The translations under genes were made by a program, and so were the position numbers. Shown in pieces: positions 1-5,468 of a stretch of 5,468 nt of DNA (position 1 is the first letter of the stretch; every line of letters starts with the position of its first letter). The stretch is taken from the NCBI GenBank assembly GCA_002068715.1, contig MWAR01000186.1, forward strand, positions 1-5,468, given 5' to 3'. Source of the stretch: a bacterium ADurb.Bin374 (lineage in GTDB: Bacteria; Riflebacteria; Ozemobacteria; Ozemobacterales; Ozemobacteraceae). Below the pieces are notes generated by a model. The model was not told the origin of the DNA, searched no databases, and was given only the letters and a program-made list of their open reading frames with translations.

Positions 1-326
1 GCGAGCACCAGATACGGCATCATGACGGTCCAGGAGGTGCGCATCACATCACGAATGAATCCCAATGTCGCGAACAGAACGGTGATGATGGCAAGCCGGC
101 GCGCATCGGGCATGTCGGAAATCGCGGGCATCAGCAGAACGCACAGCGTTCCAAGAACGATCGGGAACCCGCCGACATACACCCCGCGGCCGAGATGCCC
201 CGTCACCCGTTTCAGTGACCAGGGGCCGCTCCCTTGAAACATATCCCAAGTGATGGGAAGGAGCCAGCCGGCAACCGTTCCGAGCAGGCCCAGTGCCCCC
301 GCAAAGGCCACCGTCATGATATTCAT
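1..326 (-). CDS. Multi-pass membrane protein of unknown function, N-terminal part (runs off left edge)
   Basis: The reverse strand is open from ATG at 326 down to base 1, giving 108 complete codons without a stop; the 3' part lies outside the window. The protein begins MNIMTVAFAGALG and is strongly hydrophobic. Likely membrane helices are about residues 4-24, 49-69 and 77-95, with a fourth possibly starting near 98. A basic, glycine-rich loop (SLKRVTGHLGRG, about 37-48) joins helices 1 and 2, and a short acidic loop (SDMPDARR) joins 2 and 3. The start is uncertain. The ATG at 326 has no good Shine-Dalgarno, and a GTG at 344 in the same frame (after an in-frame TGA) would add six residues. Another ATG lies at 317. 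I do not recognise the family and give no function. It follows a terminator, so it probably has its own promoter in 327-415, where I see no convincing one. Confidence 0.72.
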   Translation of the reverse strand, partial: MNIMTVAFAGALGLLGTVAGWLLPITWDMFQGSGPWSLKRVTGHLGRGVYVGGFPIVLGTLCVLLMPAISDMPDARRLAIITVLFATLGFIRDVMRTSWTVMMPYLVL

Positions 327-415
327 ACACGAATTATCGGCCACCCGCCCTCATTTTCACATCGCTTCCGGTGCAGTTGCGAATGTCGCCCATGCTCACA
401 TGGCCGCATAATGCC

Positions 416-440
416 AAAACGGGCGCAATTCAATGCGCCC
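416..440 (-). terminator. Rho-independent terminator of the small membrane protein gene
   Basis: Bases 421-440 form a perfect 7-bp stem (GGGCGCA / TGCGCCC) with a 6-nt loop. On the reverse strand it is followed directly by GTTTTGG, a short U tract, and it lies 24 nt past the stop codon at 465. On the forward strand no T run follows, so it should act only for minus-strand transcription. The U tract is short, so termination may be partial. Confidence 0.66.
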
Positions 441-464
441 GGTCGATATGTGAAAAAATGCGCG

Positions 465-686
465 TCACGGCGCCCCGGTCAGTTCCCATTTGACGATGTA
501 GTAGACAAACCCGGCAAGAATCAGGAACTCGGAATATGCCATCACCGGGTATGCGGTGCGCTTTGCATCCCACCAGTCCCAGAAAAAATTGAGGGCGTCG
601 AAGACGACGAGTAGCATGCGCACGACCCAGTACGCCGCCACGAAAATCGCCGTCAGGTATGCCGGAATGATGTAATACAGCGCCAT
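465..686 (-). CDS. Small two-helix membrane protein, unknown function
   Basis: The 73-residue product starts MALYYIIPAYLTAIF and ends WELTGAP. It is rich in Tyr, Trp, Phe, Val and Ile. Two membrane helices are likely, at about residues 3-29 and 50-66, joined by an aromatic, charged loop (FFWDWWDAKRTAYP, 34-47). That composition suits an integral membrane protein and is not expected of a random out-of-frame ORF. ATG at 686 is the first usable start, because an in-frame TAA lies four codons upstream. There is no Shine-Dalgarno; instead an extended -10 promoter lies immediately before the ATG. A hairpin terminator follows the stop, so the gene looks like a single-gene transcription unit. I do not recognise a family. 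The length and two-helix topology recall small uncharacterised inner-membrane proteins, but that is only a description. Confidence 0.7.
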   Translation of the reverse strand: MALYYIIPAYLTAIFVAAYWVVRMLLVVFDALNFFWDWWDAKRTAYPVMAYSEFLILAGFVYYIVKWELTGAP

Positions 687-692
687 GCCCGT

Positions 693-721
693 ATCTTAGC
701 ATATTTTCCAACCGAAAGGAA
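693..721 (-). promoter_or_regulatory. Extended -10 promoter of the small membrane protein gene, probably leaderless
   Basis: On the reverse strand TGCTAAGAT (693-701) gives an extended -10 (TGn plus TAAGAT). Upstream at a 17-bp spacing is only a weak -35 (TTCCTT, 716-721), as is usual for extended -10 promoters. The -10 ends 6 nt before the ATG at 686, so transcription would start at or next to the start codon. The same ATGCTAAGAT 10-mer occurs in the promoter upstream of the methyltransferase gene (3934-3943). Confidence 0.45.
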
Positions 722-725
722 CCGC

Positions 726-956
726 TTCACCACAGAGATTCAGAGAATAATTCACCACAAAGCCACAAAGCTTGCTCCGTGATGAATCTTCCACTGTTCT
801 TCGTGCTTTGGTGTCTGGTATGTTGAAATTCGAACGATTCACCGCGGAGACGCTGAGACGCCGAGGAAAATATTATCGTACATCTTTTTTATCTTGTTTC
901 AATCTCTGCGCCTCTGCGCCTCGGCGGTGAAACGGTCTTTGTATCTTTGTAGTGAA
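726..956. repeat. Cluster of six related TTCACC-type intergenic repeat modules, partly inverted
   Basis: Forward modules: 726-748 (TTCACCACAGAGATTCAGAG...), 751-770 (TTCACCACAAAGCCACAAAG) and 838-866 (TTCACCGCGGAGACGC...). Reverse-oriented modules: 797-815, 903-932 and 937-956. The inner pair 837-866 / 903-932 matches at 23 of 30 positions as an inverted repeat, with the mismatches spaced about every fourth base. It encloses an AT-rich loop (867-902). The outer pair 751-770 / 937-956 matches at 17 of 20. Modules therefore nest around a centre near 885 and could form a long branched hairpin. Sequences of this 'CACCACRGAG-nCACnGAG' style are known as dispersed intergenic repeats in many environmental bacterial genomes; their function is unknown. 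Forward ORFs through them are spurious. Confidence 0.75.
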
Positions 957-1020
957 ATTAAGAAGATTTCAATATACCGAACTTTATTGATCATGAATGC
1001 GATGCGCTTGCTCTGTTGCT

Positions 1021-1049
1021 TTGACAGGTTGCTGCGGCTTGGCTATACT
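1021..1049 (+). promoter_or_regulatory. Near-consensus sigma70 promoter of the AASS-like gene
   Basis: TTGACA (1021-1026) is a perfect -35. A 17-bp spacer (1027-1043) separates it from TATACT (1044-1049), a five-of-six -10. Transcription would begin near 1056, leaving a leader of about 40 nt before ATG 1098. Its position shows that the reading frame upstream of it, open back to 894, is not part of the protein. Confidence 0.7.
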
Positions 1050-1097
1050 CCGAAAAACAGGTTGTTGGAAAAGCAGAGATACAGCCGGAAGAGAGCG

Positions 1098-3890
1098 ATG
1101 GGAGATCGGAAGATGATCAGGAAAATCGGGATTTGCCGCGAGCGGAAAAACCGCTGGGAACGACGCGTGCCGTTGGTTCCGGAAGACGTCCGCCGGTTGG
1201 TCGGCGAACACGGATACGAAGTGGTCGTGCAGGGATCGCCGTTGCGAGTCCATTCGAACGCGGAATATGCGGCTGCCGGCGCCCTGATAGATGACGGCAT
1301 TGCCGGCTGCGATCTCGTGGTGAGCATGAACGAGCCCGCCGCGGAGCTTCTCCGGCCTGGCGGAACGTATCTGTATTTCGGCCGAACCGCTCCCGGACAA
1401 TCGCTCGGCGACGCCTTTCTGCGCCGGCTGCAAGGGCTCGGCTGCACTCTTTTCGACGGCAATGCAATCACGGATGAACGCGGCCGAAATATCATATATA
1501 TTGGAAGATATATCGGTCTCGCCGGAATGATCGATACCCTCTGGGCGTTGGGACAGCGATTGAAACACGAGGGATACGACACCTCGTTTGCCGCGATCAG
1601 ACAGGCACATCAGTATGAAAATCTCGCGTCTGCGCGGCGTGCGATCATCGATATCGCCGAAGAACTCCGCGACAGACGTCTGCCGAGCGTTCTGCGCCCG
1701 CTGGTCTTCGGGTTCGTCGGCAATGACGGAATCTCGAGGGGTGCCCAGGAGATTTTCGATCTGTTGCCGCATCGGGAAATCACGCCGTCCGAACTGCTCG
1801 CCGGGAGCGTCTGCGGCGGAGGCAACGAGATTCTGAAAGTCGTTTTTTCCGAAGAACAGACGATTCGACTCGCACGAGGCGGGAAGTGGGCCGGCGGCGC
1901 CCGGATGGCGCAGTCCAGCCGGACCCGGCCGAAAGATGAACCGAATCGTGTGAATCTGACCGAGTTTTATCGTCACCCCACGCACTTCGAAAGCGATTTC
2001 GGACGGTATCTGCGACATCTTTCCGTCCTGGTGAACAGCCTCCCCCGGGCGACGGATGCGGCTAGTCTCGTGGCGAAAACGGATATCGAAGAACTGTGGA
2101 AAGGGCCCGGCAATCCCCGTCTGCGTGTCATCGGGGACCTGAGCGGAACGGTCGAAGGCGCCGTGGAAATCGCATCAGTTGCCATCCTTCCCGATGCTCC
2201 TGTCTACGTCTACGAACCGAATGCCGATGACATTGCCTACGGTGTCGACGGTCACGGCCCCGTCATCGTGTCCCTTGCCGATCCGGCCTGTGAACTGCCC
2301 GAAGAGGTGTCTGCCGGCATCAGTCATGCGTTGATGCCCCTGATTCAAAACCTGGCGAATGTCGAACTCGAAGCGCCGATCGAAAAGAGCGGGCTGCCGA
2401 TGTCTCTTCGCCGGGCAGTCGTCCTGTGGCGCGGCAGGCTGACGCCGGCCTGCGGACACCTGCGCAATTTTCTGAAAGGGGCGACTTCCGAAGAAGAGAC
2501 TGAAGGAGAGGCCTCGTCTGCCTTTCGGGCTTTCAAGAACGCGCCTGGCGTCGGTGTTTCCGGAAAAAACATCCTGATACTCGGCGGTGGCTCTCTGGCA
2601 CGTCCTCTCGTTCACTATCTGCTCGAAAAGACCCGCCACGAGGTGGTCTGTGCCGATCAGACCCTGGGAATGGCTGCCGGCCTGATCAAGGGCTACCCCC
2701 GCGGCAAGGCCGTCGCCACCGAACTCGATAACCGACATGAACTCGAGCGCCTCATCAGATGCGCAGATTTTGTCGTAAGCCTGGTTCCCTACCGATATCA
2801 CATTCCCATTGCTGAACTGTGCATCACCCACCGAAAGCACATGGTCACGACGAGTTATATCGGTGAAGCGATGCGGGAACTGGACGGGCGCGCACGTGAT
2901 GCCGGAATCATGCTGCTGAACGAGATGGGCGTGATTCCCGGCATCGATCACATGATCGCCATGCGAAGCATCCATCGAGTCGTGGCGAACGGTGGGAAGG
3001 TGGCGGCGCTCAGAATGTACGGCGGCGCGCTTCCCGCGCCCGAAGCCGGCATGAATCCTCTCGGTTACAGATACAGCTGGGGCATGCGGTGCGTGCTCGA
3101 TGCCGGCCGGATCCACGCCAGATATCGCGATCGGGGGGAGATAATAGATGTTTCCGGACCCGACGTATTCAGACACCTGAGCCTGGTGGCTGTTCCCGGG
3201 TTGGGAAAATTCGAAGCCTATCCATGCAGGAACGTGATTGCCTATGAAAACGTCTACGGCCTCACGGACGTGAAGACCTTGTTCCGCGGAACGCTTCGGA
3301 ATCCGGGATGGTGCTCGTTCTGGGACAAGATGTTCAGCCTCGGATGGTCCAGCGACATGCCCCGGGTTGGTCTCGAAGGCAAGACCTGGGGCCAGATCAT
3401 GCGTGTCCTGGTGCCCGGAAACGGTGATCTGGCAGCCGACCTGTGCTCCTGCTGGAATGTTCCGCGAGGGGCTGCCGAGATCAGGTGCGCCGAGTGGCTG
3501 GGTCTGCTCGGCGATGAAAAGGTGCCGGTCGGGCCGAACAACTTGCTCGACCTTCTGTGCGAGCATCTGCAAAGAAAACTTGCCTTCAGGTCCGGCGAGC
3601 GCGATATGATCCTGATGCATCATGAACTTGTCGCCGAGTATCCCGACAGGCTCGAACGCATAACCTCGACACTGACCGATTATGGCGTTCCGAACGGGGA
3701 TCTGGCCGTTGCGCGCACCGTCGGCCTTCCGATCGCGATCTTCCTCAAGGTGTTCTTCGAAGGTATGATTCAGGGGCTGAGTGGGGTTTTGATGCCGACC
3801 ATTCCCGCTGTGTACAGGCCGATTCTCGAAGAACTGGAATCGATCGGAATTCGGATGACGGAGCATGTCGAAGCCGTAAAAACAGCCTGA
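1098..3890 (+). CDS. Two-domain AASS-like protein (lysine-ketoglutarate reductase/saccharopine dehydrogenase family), substrate uncertain
   Basis: The product is about 930 residues and collinear with animal alpha-aminoadipate semialdehyde synthase (926 residues in human), which converts lysine plus 2-oxoglutarate to saccharopine, then to glutamate and aminoadipate semialdehyde. LOR half (about 8-460): N-terminal RERKNRWERRVPLVP (14-28), RYIGLAGMID (137-146), altered Rossmann loop FVGNDGISRGAQ (206-217), DLSGTVEGAVE (347-357). A short acidic linker (EEETEGE, about 465-471) follows. SDH half (491 to end): NILILGGGSLARP (491-503), DFVVSLVPYRYH (557-568), TTSYIGEAM (584-592), NEMGVIPGIDH (608-618), LPAPEAGMNPLGYRYSW (645-661), RGTLR (730-734), AEWLGLLGDE (798-807), ERDMILM (834-840). 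Several LOR catalytic positions are substituted (N78, R96, P99, D210, T351), so lysine-ketoglutarate reductase activity is doubtful. Start: ATG 1098 (GGAAGAG before it); ATG 1113 with GGGAG 8 nt upstream is equally plausible. The frame is open to 894, but that part is repeat and promoter DNA. It is transcribed alone. Confidence 0.9.
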   Translation: MGDRKMIRKIGICRERKNRWERRVPLVPEDVRRLVGEHGYEVVVQGSPLRVHSNAEYAAAGALIDDGIAGCDLVVSMNEPAAELLRPGGTYLYFGRTAPGQSLGDAFLRRLQGLGCTLFDGNAITDERGRNIIYIGRYIGLAGMIDTLWALGQRLKHEGYDTSFAAIRQAHQYENLASARRAIIDIAEELRDRRLPSVLRPLVFGFVGNDGISRGAQEIFDLLPHREITPSELLAGSVCGGGNEILKVVFSEEQTIRLARGGKWAGGARMAQSSRTRPKDEPNRVNLTEFYRHPTHFESDFGRYLRHLSVLVNSLPRATDAASLVAKTDIEELWKGPGNPRLRVIGDLSGTVEGAVEIASVAILPDAPVYVYEPNADDIAYGVDGHGPVIVSLADPACELPEEVSAGISHALMPLIQNLANVELEAPIEKSGLPMSLRRAVVLWRGRLTPACGHLRNFLKGATSEEETEGEASSAFRAFKNAPGVGVSGKNILILGGGSLARPLVHYLLEKTRHEVVCADQTLGMAAGLIKGYPRGKAVATELDNRHELERLIRCADFVVSLVPYRYHIPIAELCITHRKHMVTTSYIGEAMRELDGRARDAGIMLLNEMGVIPGIDHMIAMRSIHRVVANGGKVAALRMYGGALPAPEAGMNPLGYRYSWGMRCVLDAGRIHARYRDRGEIIDVSGPDVFRHLSLVAVPGLGKFEAYPCRNVIAYENVYGLTDVKTLFRGTLRNPGWCSFWDKMFSLGWSSDMPRVGLEGKTWGQIMRVLVPGNGDLAADLCSCWNVPRGAAEIRCAEWLGLLGDEKVPVGPNNLLDLLCEHLQRKLAFRSGERDMILMHHELVAEYPDRLERITSTLTDYGVPNGDLAVARTVGLPIAIFLKVFFEGMIQGLSGVLMPTIPAVYRPILEELESIGIRMTEHVEAVKTA

Positions 3891-3914
3891 GAGCTGAATG
3901 CTCGCAGCCTCGCC

Positions 3915-3943
3915 TTGTGATGGGGTGAAAAGCATGCTAAGAT
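3915..3943 (+). promoter_or_regulatory. Extended -10 promoter of the methyltransferase-glycosyltransferase unit
   Basis: TTGTGA (3915-3920, four of six to consensus) is followed after exactly 17 bp by TAAGAT (3938-3943), with the extended TGC immediately before it (3935-3937). It starts 24 nt past the AASS-like stop codon and gives a leader of about 70 nt. A good Shine-Dalgarno, TGAGGA (4013-4018), follows just before ATG 4023. I see no terminator between 3891 and the promoter, so read-through from the upstream gene is possible. Confidence 0.5.
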
Positions 3944-4022
3944 TCGCCCCTGAACGCGTCAGAAATGGGATCGGGGGGAGCGGTTCGATTTCCGGGCGTG
4001 CACTATCGCTCGTGAGGAACAG

Positions 4023-4667
4023 ATGGAAGGTGTTTACGGGTATCTCCCGTGGTTACAGCCCCGAACCGCTTTTCTGGCGAAAACGCCCGGCCGCAGGTGC
4101 CTGGACGTCGGCTGTGGCGACGGGGTCGTTATCCGGCAAAATCTGGCTGTCAGACCAGATCTGCACATAACCGGAATCGATATTTACGACGTCGGATCGG
4201 GCTTTCCGCCTGAAGCCGGGTTTGTCCGCTATGACGGGTATAACCTCCCGTTTTCGGCTGCCTCGTTTGATCTTGGCGTCATGAACCATGTGCTGGAACA
4301 CGTTTCCGACCCGGTGCGGCTTCTTCGGGGCATACGGCGCGTATTGGTTCCTGGCGGCAGGTTCTACCTCGAGACGCCTGGACCACGATCGCTGTTCCCT
4401 CGCGCCTCGCGCCGTTTTGCGGGCACGGTGACATTCAGGGATGACCCGACGCATGTGAAGCCGTATGCCTGGAATGACCTGGCGGACGTTGGAACGTCTG
4501 CCGGCTTCAGATTCATTGACGGCGGCAAGGTCCGTAATGTTCTGCATCTGATGCTTTCGCCCGCCCTCGCCCTTTGCGGCATGTTGAGACCGGAGAAATT
4601 CTGGTACATGTATGCTCGCAACGCTCTTCTCGGTTGGGCGGAGTGGGTCGTGCTCGAGCGAGTGTGA
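4023..4667 (+). CDS. Class I SAM-dependent methyltransferase (Methyltransf_11 type), probably glycan-associated
   Basis: This 214-residue protein has the class I Rossmann methyltransferase signature: motif I CLDVGCGDG (26-34) binding S-adenosylmethionine, an acidic residue at the end of strand 2 (GIDIYD, 51-56; Asp53), the post-strand-4 motif MNHVLEHV (87-94), and VLVPGGRFYLETPG (107-120). The segment DDPTHVKPYAW (140-150) is often seen in methyltransferases of polysaccharide clusters. The C-terminal 40 residues are hydrophobic and may touch the membrane or a partner. The size is normal for the family. The start has a good Shine-Dalgarno (TGAGGA, 4013-4018). The stop overlaps the start of the following GT9 gene by one base, implying translational coupling and a shared pathway. 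Inference: it methylates a sugar, lipid-linked glycan or related surface component. The substrate cannot be read from the sequence. Confidence 0.88.
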   Translation: MEGVYGYLPWLQPRTAFLAKTPGRRCLDVGCGDGVVIRQNLAVRPDLHITGIDIYDVGSGFPPEAGFVRYDGYNLPFSAASFDLGVMNHVLEHVSDPVRLLRGIRRVLVPGGRFYLETPGPRSLFPRASRRFAGTVTFRDDPTHVKPYAWNDLADVGTSAGFRFIDGGKVRNVLHLMLSPALALCGMLRPEKFWYMYARNALLGWAEWVVLERV

Positions 4668-5468
4668 TGATCTCCCCGTGCCGTGAACGAATTCCGGCGG
4701 CCAGGAACCGGCGGCTGGCCGCGCTTTTGCACGAACTCGGCCGCTTCGTTTCCCCGTGTGTGAACTTGCTTCTGCCTGCGCGCTCACGGGGGGAGGCTCT
4801 TTCCGATCACACGTCGATACGGCGAATACTCGTTCTGCGGACGGATGGGCTGGGCGATCTTGTCATGAGTTCGCCGATGTTTCCGGCTCTCAAGCGGGCG
4901 TTTCCGAATGCCCGGGTGACGGTTCTGGTCGCAAACTGGTCTCGCGATCTGGTGCCGCTCGTGCCTGGCATCGATGACGTGCTCTTCCTCGATCCCCCTT
5001 GGGTGACGGGTGGCGGAGTTGCAGCATGGGCCAAGCTGTTCGAAACGATTCGTGGACTTCGGAACGAAAACTTCGACCTGGGAATCGACCCGCGCGGCGA
5101 TTTTCGCAACAATCTCCTGTTGTTTCTGACCGGCATTCCACGGCGCGTCGGATTCTCGATCACCGGCGGCGACTACTGGCTGACGGATGTCATTCCGGCT
5201 GGACCAGACAGACATCTGCGGAGTTTTGCCCGGGCCGTCGTCAAATATATTGCACCAAATATACAGAACGACCCTTTCCTCCCCTTCATTCGGCTTCCCG
5301 AAACAGGGAAAAATGCTGCCTCGGCCTTTCTGGCTGGGCATTCCGTCGTAAGATCCCCATCATGTCCGGTCGTCGTCATCCACCCCGCCGCCCGCTGGCC
5401 TGGTCGCCAATGGTCGATCGAACGATACGCGGAAGTGGCGGACCGTCTTGTTGCCGCCTTTGGGGCGA
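4667..5468 (+). CDS. Glycosyltransferase family 9 (ADP-heptose:LPS heptosyltransferase-like), N-terminal part (runs off right edge)
   Basis: The frame is open from ATG 4667 to the window end (267 complete codons). Residues 54-70 carry the GT9 N-terminal motif (ILVLRTDGLGDLVMSSP), followed by FPALKRAFPNARVTVLV and PGIDDVLFLD. A typical GT9 middle section follows (FDLGIDPRGDFRNNLLLFLTGI in two parts, then RRVGFS). Residues 235-249 (VVVIHPAARWPGRQW) are the start of the second Rossmann domain, which binds the nucleotide sugar. GT9 enzymes transfer heptose or related sugars onto the LPS core at the inner face of the cytoplasmic membrane. The first 50 residues, which are basic with a hydrophobic stretch at 27-37, are an N-terminal extension beyond the usual motif start. 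They are in frame with no alternative start that has a better ribosome site, and the TGATG overlap with the methyltransferase supports ATG 4667. The acceptor sugar is not predictable. The C-terminal domain is mostly outside the window. Confidence 0.88.
   Translation, partial: MISPCRERIPAARNRRLAALLHELGRFVSPCVNLLLPARSRGEALSDHTSIRRILVLRTDGLGDLVMSSPMFPALKRAFPNARVTVLVANWSRDLVPLVPGIDDVLFLDPPWVTGGGVAAWAKLFETIRGLRNENFDLGIDPRGDFRNNLLLFLTGIPRRVGFSITGGDYWLTDVIPAGPDRHLRSFARAVVKYIAPNIQNDPFLPFIRLPETGKNAASAFLAGHSVVRSPSCPVVVIHPAARWPGRQWSIERYAEVADRLVAAFGA

Noticed and set aside
234..614. 126-codon open frame on the plus strand
   Set aside because: It overlaps two minus-strand frames with clear membrane-helix composition and crosses the terminator; its own product is low in hydrophobic order and has no motif.
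867..902. AT-rich stretch considered as a separate promoter or binding site
   Set aside because: It is the loop between two inverted repeat modules and shows no -35/-10 pair at an acceptable spacing.
726..956. CRISPR array
   Set aside because: Modules differ in sequence, alternate in orientation and lack uniform spacers.
1488..1516. AT-rich palindromic stretch (atatcatatatattggaagatatatc)
   Set aside because: It lies inside the AASS-like coding frame, where it encodes the conserved NIIYIGRYIG segment; the palindrome follows from Ile/Tyr codons.
984..2018. 344-codon open frame on the minus strand
   Set aside because: Antisense to the LOR half and promoter region of the AASS-like gene; no motifs, typical GC-rich shadow.
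3891..3911. Possible terminator after the AASS-like gene (GAGC-tgaat-GCTC)
   Set aside because: The stem is only 4 bp and no T run follows on either side.
2175..3935. 586-codon open frame on the minus strand
   Set aside because: It lies wholly antisense to the AASS-like gene, whose frame carries many conserved motifs. The antisense product has no recognisable domain and a His/Arg/Gln/Gly-rich shadow composition.
4053..4787. 244-codon open frame on the minus strand
   Set aside because: Antisense to the methyltransferase motifs and the GT9 start; Arg/His-rich composition with no domain.

Overview
The window looks like chromosomal DNA of a moderately GC-rich, Gram-negative-type bacterium from a less-studied, probably environmental lineage. 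The evidence is short intergenic gaps, sigma70-type promoters, a Rho-independent terminator, and an envelope-glycan gene pair (SAM methyltransferase plus GT9 glycosyltransferase). I cannot name the phylum. A dispersed-repeat cluster of the 'TTCACC-(A/G)C-GAG' type lies between genes. Such repeats are scattered through many environmental genomes, so they do not settle the taxonomy.

Layout: (1) Positions 1-326, minus strand: an incomplete multi-pass membrane protein running off the left edge. (2) Positions 416-440: a hairpin terminator on the minus strand, closing the next gene. (3) Positions 465-686, minus strand: a 73-residue, two-helix membrane protein. Its extended -10 promoter ends only 6 nt before the ATG, which suggests a leaderless mRNA. 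(4) Positions 687-1097: a divergent intergenic region with six related repeat modules in direct and inverted orientation (726-956), then a near-consensus sigma70 promoter (1021-1049). (5) Positions 1098-3890, plus strand: a roughly 930-residue protein with the full two-domain architecture of the eukaryotic-type alpha-aminoadipate semialdehyde synthase (LKR/SDH, as in animal AASS). (6) Positions 3891-4022: a second promoter and a good Shine-Dalgarno. (7) Positions 4023-4667 and 4667-5468, plus strand: a class I SAM methyltransferase overlapping by one base (TGATG) a GT9 (heptosyltransferase-like) glycosyltransferase that runs off the right edge.

The most notable object is the AASS-like protein. 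Its fold and length match animal AASS end to end. However, the lysine-ketoglutarate reductase half has replaced the residues that correspond to the catalytic Lys and His of yeast Lys1, altered its nucleotide-binding glycine motif, and lost an Asp of the DxSxD motif. The saccharopine dehydrogenase half is better preserved but also differs at two signature positions. This points to a repurposed or half-silent member of the family rather than a textbook lysine-degrading enzyme. The methyltransferase and glycosyltransferase form a separate transcription unit, probably for lipopolysaccharide or another surface glycan. Nothing in the window links it functionally to the AASS-like gene.
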